Shown here in pieces: positions 41,949 to 51,258 of a DNA stretch of 64,000 nt (the stretch's first letter is position 1; each line of letters begins with the position of its first letter). The notes under the pieces are model-generated. The model was not told the origin of the DNA. It saw nothing but the letters and a program-made list of their open reading frames with translations, and did no database searches. The stretch spans positions 4,650,001-4,714,000 of the forward strand of contig NZ_CP009278.1 of assembly GCF_000747525.1 (NCBI RefSeq), given 5' to 3'. The stretch comes from Sphingobacterium sp. ML3W. GTDB lineage: Bacteria; Bacteroidota; Bacteroidia; Sphingobacteriales; Sphingobacteriaceae. The position numbers and the translations under genes were made by a program.

Positions 41949-42731
41949 ATGGAATCAAAAATTAAGTTTTCAAAATATCAAGGTGCTGGCAACGACTTCA
42001 TTCTCATTGACAACAGAAATCTTCATTTCGACGGCAAAAATGAGGTTTTAATAAAAAAGCTTTGCGATCGCCGATTTGGTATAGGAGCCGATGGTTTAAT
42101 GTTATTGCAAGAAAAAGAAAACTTTGATTTCGAAATGATTTATTTCAATGCAGATGGACGAGAGGGTACCATGTGTGGTAACGGAGGACGCTGTATTGTA
42201 GCTTTTGCCAAGGACCTTAACTTAATATCTGATAAAACTGACTTTTTGGCAGTTGATGGTATTCACCATGCCAATCTTGAAGATCATTTAATTGACCTCC
42301 AAATGATTGATGTGAATCAAATAGATCGCGATAATGATGCATATGTTATAAATACCGGCTCTCCTCATTATATTACTTTTAAAAATAACTTAACCGAATT
42401 AGATGTTTTCAACGCCGGTTATTTAATCCGAAATAATGAAACCTACAAAACAAAAGGTATTAATGTTAACTTTATAGAGAAGGAAGGTAATTCGGGATAT
42501 TTCTTACGGACATTTGAACGCGGTGTCGAAGACGAAACCTTCGCTTGTGGTACCGGAGCAACCGCTGCTGCCATGACAATAGCACTTCATGAAAATAGAA
42601 ATGGGAAAATGACCATTCCGATACGCGTGCTAGGTGGACAACTCTATATATCTTTTTTTAAAGAGGGTTCTTCATTTTCAGAAGTTTACCTTAAAGGCCC
42701 AGCTACTTTTGTTTTTGAAGGAACAATATAG
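41949..42731 (+). CDS. dapF: diaminopimelate epimerase
   Basis: 260 residues from the ATG at 41949 (MESKIKFSKYQGAGNDFI, the conserved start); an in-frame ATG at 41901 overlaps the promoter. Both catalytic cysteines are present: C76 in MCGNGGRC and C200 in ACGTGATA. 'FDFEMIYFNADGREG' and 'RTFERGVEDETFACG' are typical. DapF converts LL- to meso-diaminopimelate for lysine and peptidoglycan synthesis; dapB of the same pathway lies at 57.2-57.9 kb. Confidence 0.97.
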   Translation: MESKIKFSKYQGAGNDFILIDNRNLHFDGKNEVLIKKLCDRRFGIGADGLMLLQEKENFDFEMIYFNADGREGTMCGNGGRCIVAFAKDLNLISDKTDFLAVDGIHHANLEDHLIDLQMIDVNQIDRDNDAYVINTGSPHYITFKNNLTELDVFNAGYLIRNNETYKTKGINVNFIEKEGNSGYFLRTFERGVEDETFACGTGATAAAMTIALHENRNGKMTIPIRVLGGQLYISFFKEGSSFSEVYLKGPATFVFEGTI

Positions 42732-42762
42732 CTTTCAAACGCCAACCGACCTTAACACAACA

Positions 42763-42809
42763 ATACTGAATGGGCATAAACAAAATCATTGTTTGTGCCC
42801 ATTCAGTAT
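42763..42809 (+). terminator. long hairpin after dapF without a T run
   Basis: A 20-bp stem (ATACTGAATGGGCA, then TAAACA paired with TGTTTG using one U-G pair) with a 7-base loop. It lies 32 bases after the dapF stop. No T run follows on either strand, so it may end transcription weakly or protect the dapF mRNA. Confidence 0.5.
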
Positions 42810-42889
42810 GAAATTATTAACAAATATTAGCCACATCATATAGATTAATCTGTATATTAGAAACCTTTTCAGAGGTACGAATATATTTA

Positions 42890-45775
42890 ATGCAACAAAC
42901 AAAGTTAACTTCATCACACCGAATTGTTTATTCCATCTGCGAACATCCCTACTTGGGTTATTTAATTGAGCCACATGTGGTCAAGTTAAATCCAAATGGA
43001 ACATATTCACTTCGATATAAGCGTGTATTTAGCAATACCGTAAATGAATACGCACAAGCAGTTGATGAATTAGATTACAAACTCATCCGCTTGCTTGACC
43101 AAATTGAGCCAACTAGCCTCATAAAAAAATACCACAAAAAAGCCATTAGGCCCGTTGACTTTTTTTCCAAAGTATTTGATAAAAGTCTATTTGAAATCCT
43201 GAGAACAAAAATTGATGAAGTACTCATTCAGTTTTTTTCCATCGTAGCGGATAAACCCATATTCTTAATGAGTAAAGATGGTTACCCTGCCGATCAGAAA
43301 ATTCAAATCGCTCCACAGGCTGCATCCATACTGTTTCATTTTAGACGTAATGAAGAAGAAACACGCTATTTCCCGACCATAAAATATGAAGACCACCGGA
43401 TGGAATTCATGTTTAAGAATGCACAAGTAATTGTCAATGAACAAGCTTGGTTACTGCTTAACAATACCTTATTCCACTTCGACCAACAACTAGAAGGTAA
43501 AAAACTAAGTCCCTTTCTTAATAAAAGATTTATATCTGTATCAAGGAGTACCGAGAAAAAATATTTCGAGACTTTCGTTTGTAACTTAATCGAAAAATAC
43601 AATGTATATGCGGAAGGTTTTGAAATCAAAACCCATCAACATAACGCCAACCCAATACTGAAATTAATCTACCATGAAGAAGGTGATTCTCCGGTACAAT
43701 TGCAATTTCAATACGGTCCTTATATATTTTCATCCGGCAAAGACAACAAAGTCAATGTTCGAATGGAATATCTAGAAGAACAGGACCTCTACATTTTTCA
43801 CCGGATAAAACGCTCCATTATCTGGGAGGAGAAACAAGCGAAAATTATAGGGGAACTTGGATTGGAGAAAATCAACCAAAAATCGCATGATTTATTACCT
43901 AAAGAAATCAACGGTAAGCGACCTTCTATCTTCGATTGGATAAGTCAAAATGATGCTATTTTAAAAGAAGTTGGGTTTGAAATTATACAGGATGTGGCTG
44001 AAAAAAGATTTTTCATCGGTCATACCTCTATTGATATTTCTATTAACGAGGACAACGATTGGTTTGACATCAAAGCGATAGCCAAGTTTGGGTCCTTTGA
44101 AATTCCATTCATTCAATTGCGTCATCATATCCTACATAACATCAAAGAATTTACTTTGCCAAATGGAGAGATAGCCATGATACCCGAAGAGTGGTTTGCA
44201 CAATACAATCACCTTTTTCAATTTTCTAAGGATAAGAATGAATTAAAATTAAATAAAATTCATTTGGGATTATTGTATGAAATTAGTGAACATACTGAAC
44301 TTACCTTCAGTCGGAAATTAAAAAAACTAGCCGAGTTTGAAGAAATCGCTGATGCACCTTTACCCAAAAACTTTCATGGACAACTGAGGCCATACCAACA
44401 AGCAGGATATAATTGGTTCAATTTCCTGCAACAGTATAAATTTGGTGGATGCCTAGCGGATGACATGGGCCTTGGTAAAACGATTCAAACACTAGCGTTA
44501 CTTCAGCATCAAAAAGAGATATTGACCGACAGTCATGCCGTTAAGACCTCTCTGCTTATACTACCGACCTCATTAATTTACAATTGGCAAAACGAAGCGC
44601 GTAAGTTCGCCCCTGATCTCCAAATTTACATCCATGCAGGAAATAACCGTTTAAAAGACCCTGAATTACTATTCTCTTTTGATTTAGTAATCACTACTTA
44701 TGGAATTACACGGATTGATGAAGAATTTTTAAGTCAATTCTATTTCAATTACATCATCCTAGATGAGAGTCAGAATATCAAGAACCCAACGTCCAAGTCT
44801 TTCAAGGCCATCAAAGGCTTAAAAAGCCAAAATAAACTTGCATTAAGTGGAACGCCAGTTGAAAATTCTGTTTCTGATTTATGGACGCAAATGCACTTTA
44901 CAAATCCGGGGCTTTTAGGTAGTTATACTTATTTTCAAAAAGAATTTGTTCAACCTATTGAAAAGAAAAAAGATGAAGAAAAAGCAAAAAAACTACAAGC
45001 AATTGTCAAACCCTTTATTCTACGAAGAACAAAAGATCAAGTAGCAACGGAATTACCTCCAAAAACGGAACAAGTACTGTATTGCGAAATGACAGAAAAC
45101 CAGCATGAACTGTACGAAAAAGTAAAATCGGAATATCGCAATGCAATTTTAGACAATCAACTTGCAGGAAAAGCAAAATCAAATCAGATTGCGCTACTTC
45201 AGGGATTGATTAAATTAAGACAGCTTGCCAACCATCCTAAAATGGTAGACCCAGAATATTCAGATAGTTCAGGGAAATTTGAAACAGTCATCGAGACCTT
45301 AGAAAAAGTGTTGCAAAGGGGGAATAAAGTTTTAATATTTTCTCAATTTGTCAAACATTTGAATATTTTTAGAAGTTATTTTGACAAGAAAGATATCAAC
45401 TATGCATACCTCGATGGGAGCACAAAAAACAGAGATGAGGCCGTTAGTCAGTTTAGAGAAAATGAGGATACTAAATTATTTTTGATATCCATCAAAGCTG
45501 GTGGTGTAGGTCTGAATCTTATTGAAGCCGACTATGTATTCATTCTAGACCCCTGGTGGAATCCCGCAGTTGAACAACAGGCTGTAGACAGATCCCACCG
45601 TATCGGACAGACCAAGAATGTCTTTATTTATAAATTCATCTCTAAGGATACTGTAGAAGAGAAGATACTCGCCATGCAAAATAGAAAACGTTCTATTGCT
45701 CAGAGTTTAATAACCACTGAAGAGAGTTTCATTAAATCACTATCTTCAGAAGACATTCAAGAATTACTGAGATAG
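42890..45775 (+). CDS. SNF2-family DEAD/DEAH-box helicase
   Basis: 961 residues. The N-terminal 480 residues are a bacterial SNF2-associated region. The Swi2/Snf2 ATPase starts with 'LRPYQQAGYNWFNFLQQYKF', Walker A DDMGLGKT (524-531) and a DESQ box (625-628). 'KLALSGTPVENSVSDLWTQM' follows, with the C-terminal lobe 'VLIFSQFVKHLNIFRSYF', 'LISIKAGGVGLNLIEADYVF' and 'DRSHRIGQTKNVFIYKFISK'. No SWIM zinc finger is seen. Such proteins translocate along DNA and remodel protein complexes or recycle RNA polymerase (RapA-like). It is a single gene with a strong terminator; the role is unproven. Confidence 0.9.
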   Translation: MQQTKLTSSHRIVYSICEHPYLGYLIEPHVVKLNPNGTYSLRYKRVFSNTVNEYAQAVDELDYKLIRLLDQIEPTSLIKKYHKKAIRPVDFFSKVFDKSLFEILRTKIDEVLIQFFSIVADKPIFLMSKDGYPADQKIQIAPQAASILFHFRRNEEETRYFPTIKYEDHRMEFMFKNAQVIVNEQAWLLLNNTLFHFDQQLEGKKLSPFLNKRFISVSRSTEKKYFETFVCNLIEKYNVYAEGFEIKTHQHNANPILKLIYHEEGDSPVQLQFQYGPYIFSSGKDNKVNVRMEYLEEQDLYIFHRIKRSIIWEEKQAKIIGELGLEKINQKSHDLLPKEINGKRPSIFDWISQNDAILKEVGFEIIQDVAEKRFFIGHTSIDISINEDNDWFDIKAIAKFGSFEIPFIQLRHHILHNIKEFTLPNGEIAMIPEEWFAQYNHLFQFSKDKNELKLNKIHLGLLYEISEHTELTFSRKLKKLAEFEEIADAPLPKNFHGQLRPYQQAGYNWFNFLQQYKFGGCLADDMGLGKTIQTLALLQHQKEILTDSHAVKTSLLILPTSLIYNWQNEARKFAPDLQIYIHAGNNRLKDPELLFSFDLVITTYGITRIDEEFLSQFYFNYIILDESQNIKNPTSKSFKAIKGLKSQNKLALSGTPVENSVSDLWTQMHFTNPGLLGSYTYFQKEFVQPIEKKKDEEKAKKLQAIVKPFILRRTKDQVATELPPKTEQVLYCEMTENQHELYEKVKSEYRNAILDNQLAGKAKSNQIALLQGLIKLRQLANHPKMVDPEYSDSSGKFETVIETLEKVLQRGNKVLIFSQFVKHLNIFRSYFDKKDINYAYLDGSTKNRDEAVSQFRENEDTKLFLISIKAGGVGLNLIEADYVFILDPWWNPAVEQQAVDRSHRIGQTKNVFIYKFISKDTVEEKILAMQNRKRSIAQSLITTEESFIKSLSSEDIQELLR

Positions 45776-45787
45776 GGTCACAAAAAG

Positions 45788-45825
45788 AAAACCCCATGTT
45801 CTTAAATGCGCATGGGGTTTTTTTT
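45788..45825. terminator. bidirectional terminator between SNF2 and gltX
   Basis: AAAACCCCATG and its mirror around a 12-base loop, with eight T residues after it on the plus strand; it sits between convergent genes. Confidence 0.9.
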
Positions 45826-45842
45826 CGAATTTTATAAATCAA

Positions 45843-47369
45843 CTACTCAGCAGTAAAAGCAATAAGCGCCTTATTAACCCGAGCAACAACTTCTTCTTTT
45901 CCTAATAAAGAAACGATTTGGAACACATCAGGACCAAATTTACCTCCAACTAACATAATACGGAAAGGCATCATGAGTTCACCCATTTTCATTCCAGATT
46001 CTTGAATTGCACCCTTAAAGAAAGATTCTAAAGCTACGGCATCCCAAGATTCAAACTTACCGAATTCAAGATTAACATGATTAAAGAAAGTCGTTTTCTC
46101 AGCTGACCATTTTGGTTTGACAGCTCCTAAATCATAGTTTTCTGGACGAACAAAGAAAAATGACGCTTGTTCCCAGAAATCAGAAACAAATGTCAGACGC
46201 TCTTTCACTGCGCCCAATACTTGTACAATATAATCATCCGCTACATTTGTCACTTGATGCGATGTTAACACCTCTCTTATCTGCGGTAATAATGCTTCAT
46301 TTGATGTCTTCTTAATCCACTCATGATTGAACCATTTTGCTTTCTCAAAGTCGAATTTAGCACCCGCCTTACTGATACGCTCAACCGAGAATTTTTCAAT
46401 CAATTCTTGTAATGAGAATAGCTCCTGCTCAGTACCATCATTCCATCCCAGTACACCCAACATGTTGACAAAGGCTTCTGGTAAAAACCCCATTTCACGG
46501 AATCCAATTGTTTCTTTTTCTGCTTGAGCATCTTTCCAATTCATTGCATATACAGGAAAACCTAATCGATCACCATCGCGTTTACTCAACTTACCATTAC
46601 CATCGGGTTTCAAAATTAATGGCAAATGTGCCCATTGTGGCATTTGCTCATTCCATCCCAAATATTCCCATAACAAAATATGTACGGGAGCAGATGGCAA
46701 CCATTCTTCTCCTCGGAAAACATGTGAGATTTCCATCGCTTTATCATCCACTACTACAGCTAAGTGATAAGTAGGCATTCCATCGGCCTTTAACAAAACC
46801 TTATCATCGATTAGATTGGTTTCAAAACTTACTTGACCACGGATCATATCCGTAAAAGAAACGGTCTCATCAGTCGGTACTTTTATACGAATAGTATGTG
46901 GAGTACCTTTCGATAACAATACTTGGGTATCCTCTTTAGAAAGGCTTAAAGAATTTCTTAACTTTAATCTATTTTCATGGCTATAACGAAAGTTTGGTTG
47001 TTCTTTTCGCTGCTCGTCCAACTCTTCTGCTGTATCAAAGGCATAATAAGCGCGTCCATTTTCAATCAATTGCTCTGCAAATTGACGATAAGAAGGTTTA
47101 CGTTCACTTTGGCGATATGGACCAAAAGCACCACCTTTAATTGGACTTTCATCTGGTACCAAACCACACCAAGCTAAACACTCATTTATATATTCTTCTG
47201 CACCAGCGACAAACCGTGTTTGGTCTGTATCTTCAACACGCAAAATAAAATCACCTTGATGTTTACGCGCGTACAAATAATTAAATAAAGCTGTACGAAC
47301 TCCTCCAAGGTGCAACCCACCTGTCGGACTTGGTGCAAAACGCACCCTTACTTTTCTTTCAGAACTCAT
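45843..47369 (-). CDS. gltX: glutamate--tRNA ligase
   Basis: 508 residues. Class I signatures: 'RFAPSPTGGLHLGGVRTALF' with the HLGG form of HIGH, 'FILRVEDTDQTRFV' and the KLSKRDG form of KMSKS. 'VVDDKAMEISHVFRGEEWLP' is typical of GluRS. It charges tRNA-Glu. A separate glnS exists at 16 kb, so no indirect Gln-tRNA route is needed. The ATG lies four bases after a perfect -7 box, suggesting leaderless mRNA as for glnS. Confidence 0.98.
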   Translation of the reverse strand: MSSERKVRVRFAPSPTGGLHLGGVRTALFNYLYARKHQGDFILRVEDTDQTRFVAGAEEYINECLAWCGLVPDESPIKGGAFGPYRQSERKPSYRQFAEQLIENGRAYYAFDTAEELDEQRKEQPNFRYSHENRLKLRNSLSLSKEDTQVLLSKGTPHTIRIKVPTDETVSFTDMIRGQVSFETNLIDDKVLLKADGMPTYHLAVVVDDKAMEISHVFRGEEWLPSAPVHILLWEYLGWNEQMPQWAHLPLILKPDGNGKLSKRDGDRLGFPVYAMNWKDAQAEKETIGFREMGFLPEAFVNMLGVLGWNDGTEQELFSLQELIEKFSVERISKAGAKFDFEKAKWFNHEWIKKTSNEALLPQIREVLTSHQVTNVADDYIVQVLGAVKERLTFVSDFWEQASFFFVRPENYDLGAVKPKWSAEKTTFFNHVNLEFGKFESWDAVALESFFKGAIQESGMKMGELMMPFRIMLVGGKFGPDVFQIVSLLGKEEVVARVNKALIAFTAE

Positions 47370-47373
47370 GAAA

Positions 47374-47381
47374 CAAAATTA
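47374..47381 (-). promoter_or_regulatory. -7 box of gltX, directly before the start codon
   Basis: Minus-strand TAATTTTG fits TAnnTTTG exactly, with TTG 17 bases upstream as a -33 element, and TTTC then ATG right after it. The predicted transcription start is at or beside the ATG. Confidence 0.6.
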
Positions 47382-47531
47382 CCACAAAATTTTCATTTCA
47401 ATGAAACTATAGCATTGATAACCACAATAAAATAACAAAAACAAGACTTTATCGTTAGATATATGTCGCTGATAAAGATTAATTTCATTTAATTCCTTAA
47501 TTTGCAGCAACAAGATTCCCCTTTGGCTAAT

Positions 47532-48758
47532 ATGAATCCATATCAATACAATCAACAACGTTGGAAATTTTTCTTGCTTATATTCGCAGCTATTATCGCA
47601 GCGGCCTCCCTTCTGTATACCAACTACCTCGTCCGCAATCTTTCTAAAGTGGAGAGAACAAAGGCAGAAGTATGGGCAATGAGCACAAAGAGCATCATGA
47701 CTATGCCCGATGTTGATGACGAATTTATTACGTTTGTCTACTCCGTAAGAGATAGTCTAGCAGTTCCAGCAATCATTACAGATGAAAACAACAATATTGT
47801 TTTCTGGAGGGATTTAGACTCTACCAAAACCAACATCAAAACGACGACCAAAGATAGTACAAGTCATATAGATTATGATCCCTATTATTTTGAGAAACAA
47901 CTCAATTTTATGAAAAAAAGCCATCCTCCTATCACTTTAGAATTAGATACGGGCGCCAAATGGATGGTTTATTATAAGGATTCATGGTTCCTACAGCAAC
48001 TTAGAGTATTTCCCTATATTCAACTTTCATTAATTGCGGTATTTTTAATTATAGCATACACCGTATTCAATTCCATTCGAAAATCCGAACAGAATCTGGT
48101 ATGGGTGGGCCTTACCAAGGAAGCCGCCCACCAATTGGGTACTCCCATTTCCTCCTTGATGGGATGGCTAGAACTCATTAAATTAAAATTTGATGCAGAG
48201 GATGATGAAACGTTAAATGAAATGGAAAATGACATCAAACGGCTAGAAATCGTAGCCGACCGATTCTCCAAAATCGGATCCACTCCCGTGCTTCACAATG
48301 CCAATGTTTACGAAGTAATAGCTTCATACATCCGCTACTTTAAAGTACGAACAAGTGACAAAATAATATTTGAACTCATTGGAGATAAACATGTAGAAGC
48401 AAAGTTAAATATCCCATTATTTGATTGGATAATTGAAAATTTATTAAAAAATGCAGTGAACGCTATTACATCGGAAGGAAAAATAACTGTTAAAATATCA
48501 GAAAACATTGCGAAAGAAGAAATTTTTATTGACATTAGTGATACAGGAAAGGGGATTTCAAGATCAAATTTTGAAGCCGTCTTTCAACCAGGTTTTACTA
48601 CCCGCAAACGGGGATGGGGATTGGGATTAAGTCTAACCAAAAGAATGGTACATTATCATCAAGGCCATATTTTTGTGAAAGATTCTGAAATTGGAAAAGG
48701 AACTACATTTAGAATAATATTAAAAAGTAATCTAACTTATGAACCCACTAAAATCTGA
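47532..48758 (+). CDS. membrane sensor histidine kinase
   Basis: 408 residues from the ATG at 47532; an upstream TTG gives ten more. Two membrane helices (about 14-34 and 154-176) enclose a periplasmic sensor of about 115 residues ('SLAVPAIITDENNNIVFWRD'). The phosphoacceptor H200 is in EAAHQLGTPISSL. The ATPase has the N box 'IIENLLKNAVNAI', G1 'ISDTGKGIS' and G2 'RGWGLGLSLTKRMV'. It autophosphorylates on His; the response regulator is not adjacent, so it is an orphan kinase. Its stop overlaps the DinB-like gene by 20 bases. Confidence 0.93.
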   Translation: MNPYQYNQQRWKFFLLIFAAIIAAASLLYTNYLVRNLSKVERTKAEVWAMSTKSIMTMPDVDDEFITFVYSVRDSLAVPAIITDENNNIVFWRDLDSTKTNIKTTTKDSTSHIDYDPYYFEKQLNFMKKSHPPITLELDTGAKWMVYYKDSWFLQQLRVFPYIQLSLIAVFLIIAYTVFNSIRKSEQNLVWVGLTKEAAHQLGTPISSLMGWLELIKLKFDAEDDETLNEMENDIKRLEIVADRFSKIGSTPVLHNANVYEVIASYIRYFKVRTSDKIIFELIGDKHVEAKLNIPLFDWIIENLLKNAVNAITSEGKITVKISENIAKEEIFIDISDTGKGISRSNFEAVFQPGFTTRKRGWGLGLSLTKRMVHYHQGHIFVKDSEIGKGTTFRIILKSNLTYEPTKI

Positions 48759-49287
48759 TGAATACCCAGCGGTGTATTCCACGTACATAGAGACTGTAGT
48801 CGGCGATGTCATGGATGTGTTGGAAGAGCAAATTTTATCCTTTCCAGCATTTCTCGATACAATACCTGAAGAAAAAGGAGACTTTCGCTATGCAGAAGAT
48901 AAATGGTCAATCAAAGAGGTGATAGGACATATTTTAGACAATGAGCGCATTATGGCTTACCGAGCTCTAAGGTTTTCACGCAATGATATGAAAGAGCTTT
49001 TAGGCTATGATCAGGAATATTTTATACAAAACTCCAGATATCCCGAACGAACTTTAGCTTCTCTTAGTAAAGAATTCATACACTTGCGCAAAGCAAATAT
49101 GTTTCTTTTTGAAAACTTTAGTAATGCAGAATTAGAAAGAAAAGGGATGGCTTCCGAAAGGCTAACAAGTGTAAAAGCTTTACTATATGTAGTTGCGGGA
49201 CACTTAAATCATCACCGCATCATTATACAAGAACGATATTTCAATTCAAACAATGTCAATGATTTGGTTTCAGAATTACAGCATTGA
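48739..49287 (+). CDS. DinB/YfiT-like four-helix protein
   Basis: 182 residues, helical DinB-superfamily fold (DinB_2). The metal-binding histidines are visible: H in 'IKEVIGHILDNERIMAYRAL' and the C-terminal pair in 'YVVAGHLNHHRIIIQERY'. Relatives include thiol transferases (bacillithiol, mycothiol) and proteins of unknown activity. The start lies 20 bases inside the histidine kinase gene and its end overlaps the thioesterase start by 35 bases, so the three are a tightly coupled operon. The catalytic role is unknown. Confidence 0.85.
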   Translation: MNPLKSDEYPAVYSTYIETVVGDVMDVLEEQILSFPAFLDTIPEEKGDFRYAEDKWSIKEVIGHILDNERIMAYRALRFSRNDMKELLGYDQEYFIQNSRYPERTLASLSKEFIHLRKANMFLFENFSNAELERKGMASERLTSVKALLYVVAGHLNHHRIIIQERYFNSNNVNDLVSELQH

Positions 49288-49678
49288 GCAAGTTAATGGC
49301 ATACTTGCTCAATATATGACGGGCTTACTTGAAATAAAAGCAACAGCTATCGACCGTCAATCGATTACAGCTACAATGCCTGTGAATGATAAAACAAGAC
49401 AGCCATTCGGAATACTACACGGTGGAGCATCCGTAGTATTAGCAGAATCAATTGGGAGTATTGCGTCAAATCTAATCCTCAATCCAGACACGCATAAAGG
49501 TGTAGGCTTAGAAATCAATGCAAATCATCTACGCCCGGTCGCTAAAGGATTGGTAACTGCGGTTTGTTCCGCTATACATATTGGAAAACAAACGCATATT
49601 TGGGATATCCGTATTTCTGATGATTTAGGTAATCTCAATTGTATTTCAAGGCTAACTGTTGCCATTATACCAAAATAA
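49253..49678 (+). CDS. hotdog-fold acyl-CoA thioesterase (YdiI/MenI/PaaI-like)
   Basis: 141 residues. 'TMPVNDKTRQPFGILHGGAS' and 'VVLAESIGSIASNL' match the YdiI/MenI subgroup, with the general base E65 and H56 of HGG. 'GLEINANHLRPVAKG' follows. The family hydrolyses acyl- or aroyl-CoA; in menaquinone synthesis MenI cleaves dihydroxynaphthoyl-CoA, which is plausible in a menaquinone-using Bacteroidota but not provable here. The start could be the ATG at 49253 or two codons later at 49259, both overlapping the DinB-like gene. It is the last gene of the kinase operon. Confidence 0.88.
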   Translation: MSMIWFQNYSIEQVNGILAQYMTGLLEIKATAIDRQSITATMPVNDKTRQPFGILHGGASVVLAESIGSIASNLILNPDTHKGVGLEINANHLRPVAKGLVTAVCSAIHIGKQTHIWDIRISDDLGNLNCISRLTVAIIPK

Positions 49679-49759
49679 AAATATTTCAAACATTTCTCTT
49701 CACCACTTGTCTTGAATATAAACTAAGCCAACTGAATTGGTTTACAAATACGGTTTTAC

Positions 49760-49799
49760 AAAAAGGGAGTAGCATACTAGGTATGTTACTCCCTTTTTC
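49760..49799 (+). terminator. terminator after the thioesterase gene
   Basis: AAAAAGGGAGTAGCATAC and its near-perfect mirror around a short loop, ending in TTTTT; 80 bases after the stop. Confidence 0.85.
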
Positions 49800-49914
49800 T
49801 ATTCAAAATATTACCAATTAATCGCCAAATCCATGCCATTTTATTTCATTTTCTTGATAAAATTAATTAGTCTTGCATATTATATAAATAAAATCAAAAT
49901 TTATCAACCAAATC

Positions 49915-51189
49915 ATGCAATCAAAAAATCATTCTGCGCAATCAACGCTGGGTCCAATGATTATCATAGGTTCACTATTTTTTATCTTTGGATTTGTAAC
50001 TTGGTTAAATTCATTATTAATACCCTACTTAAAAATCGCATGTGAATTAACTGAGTTTCAATCCTACTTTGTTACTTTCGCTTTTTACATTGCCTATTTA
50101 GTAATGGGGCCAATATCGACTCGAGTATTAGACCGATTTGGATTTAAAAATGGGATGTCCATATCCCTATTGATTATGGCTGTTGGTGCATTAATCTTTA
50201 TACCTGCCGCTATTTCAAGAACTTATATTTTATTTTTAATTGGTTTATTTGTACTTGGAGGTGGTTTAGCCATCTTACAAACAGCTTCTAATCCCTATAT
50301 CACTATTCTAGGACCTGTTGAAACAGCAGCCAAAAGGATTTCGATTATGGGAATCTGCAATAAATTTGCAGGAGCTCTGGCTCCGATTATTTTAGGGTTA
50401 TTCTTAAAATTAGAAGATGCCGATAAACTACATAACGAAGTAGATAACATGACTGCTGCCGCACATTCTGCAGCTTTAGATGAGATGGCTTTACAAGTTG
50501 TAAACCCTTATATTGGTATTGTTGTTGCTTTATTAATTTTAGCTTTTTGGATTTCAAGAGCAAATCTACCTGAAGTAAAAGGTGATGAAGAAGAAACGGC
50601 TGACCATCATGGTACTATTTCCTCTGAAAAATCTTCTATATTCCAATTTCCACATGTAGTTTTAGGGTTTGTTGCCCTATTCTTGTATGTCGGAGTTGAA
50701 GTTTTAGCAGGTGATAGTATAATTGCTTATGGAAAATCGCAAGGTATAGCCCTAAATACAGCTAAGTATTTTACCACTGGAACAATGATTTCAATGGTAG
50801 TAGGATATATCATCGGTATTATCGCAATTCCAAAATATATTAAACAAGACGTAGCGATGAAAGCTTGTGCAATTTCAGGTATAATCTTCACGTTAGGTAT
50901 TATCTTCACAAGCGGTTATACCTCTGTCGCATTTGTTGCGTTGTTAGGATTATCAAACTCATTAATTTGGCCGGCCATTTGGCCATTAGCGCTTAAAGGT
51001 GTTGGTAAATTTACCAATGCAGCATCTTCATTACTAGTTATGGGTATCGCTGGTGGTGCTGTTATTCCGTTAAGCTATGGCGCATTAGCGGATCACGTTG
51101 GCTCTCATCAGGCATACTGGATTGCAATTCCATGTTATCTTTTCATATTGTATTATGCCATCTCAGGACATAAGGTAGGGAAAAAATAA
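49915..51189 (+). CDS. FucP-type sugar MFS transporter
   Basis: 424 residues with 12 membrane helices. FHS/FucP-family signatures: 'FFIFGFVTWLNSLLIPYLKI', 'FYIAYLVMGPISTRVLDRFG', 'FVLGGGLAILQTASNPYITI', 'GICNKFAGALAPIILG' and 'LSNSLIWPAIWPLALKGVGK'. The family imports L-fucose, glucose, galactose or N-acetylglucosamine with protons. The next gene is GH123/DUF4091-like, which points to an amino sugar such as GalNAc or GlcNAc (inference). A terminator separates the two, so read-through is partial at most. Confidence 0.92.
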   Translation: MQSKNHSAQSTLGPMIIIGSLFFIFGFVTWLNSLLIPYLKIACELTEFQSYFVTFAFYIAYLVMGPISTRVLDRFGFKNGMSISLLIMAVGALIFIPAAISRTYILFLIGLFVLGGGLAILQTASNPYITILGPVETAAKRISIMGICNKFAGALAPIILGLFLKLEDADKLHNEVDNMTAAAHSAALDEMALQVVNPYIGIVVALLILAFWISRANLPEVKGDEEETADHHGTISSEKSSIFQFPHVVLGFVALFLYVGVEVLAGDSIIAYGKSQGIALNTAKYFTTGTMISMVVGYIIGIIAIPKYIKQDVAMKACAISGIIFTLGIIFTSGYTSVAFVALLGLSNSLIWPAIWPLALKGVGKFTNAASSLLVMGIAGGAVIPLSYGALADHVGSHQAYWIAIPCYLFILYYAISGHKVGKK

Positions 51190-51205
51190 AAAAACTATTA
51201 TAAAT

Positions 51206-51243
51206 AAAAAAGCGGTTATTTTTACAAAATAATCGCTTTTTTT
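51206..51243 (+). terminator. terminator after the sugar transporter gene
   Basis: AAAAAAGCGGTTATT and mirror (with G-U pairs), loop of about 5 bases, then seven T residues; it ends about 15 bases before the next ATG. Confidence 0.85.
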
Positions 51244-51258
51244 CTTAAACACCTAAAT

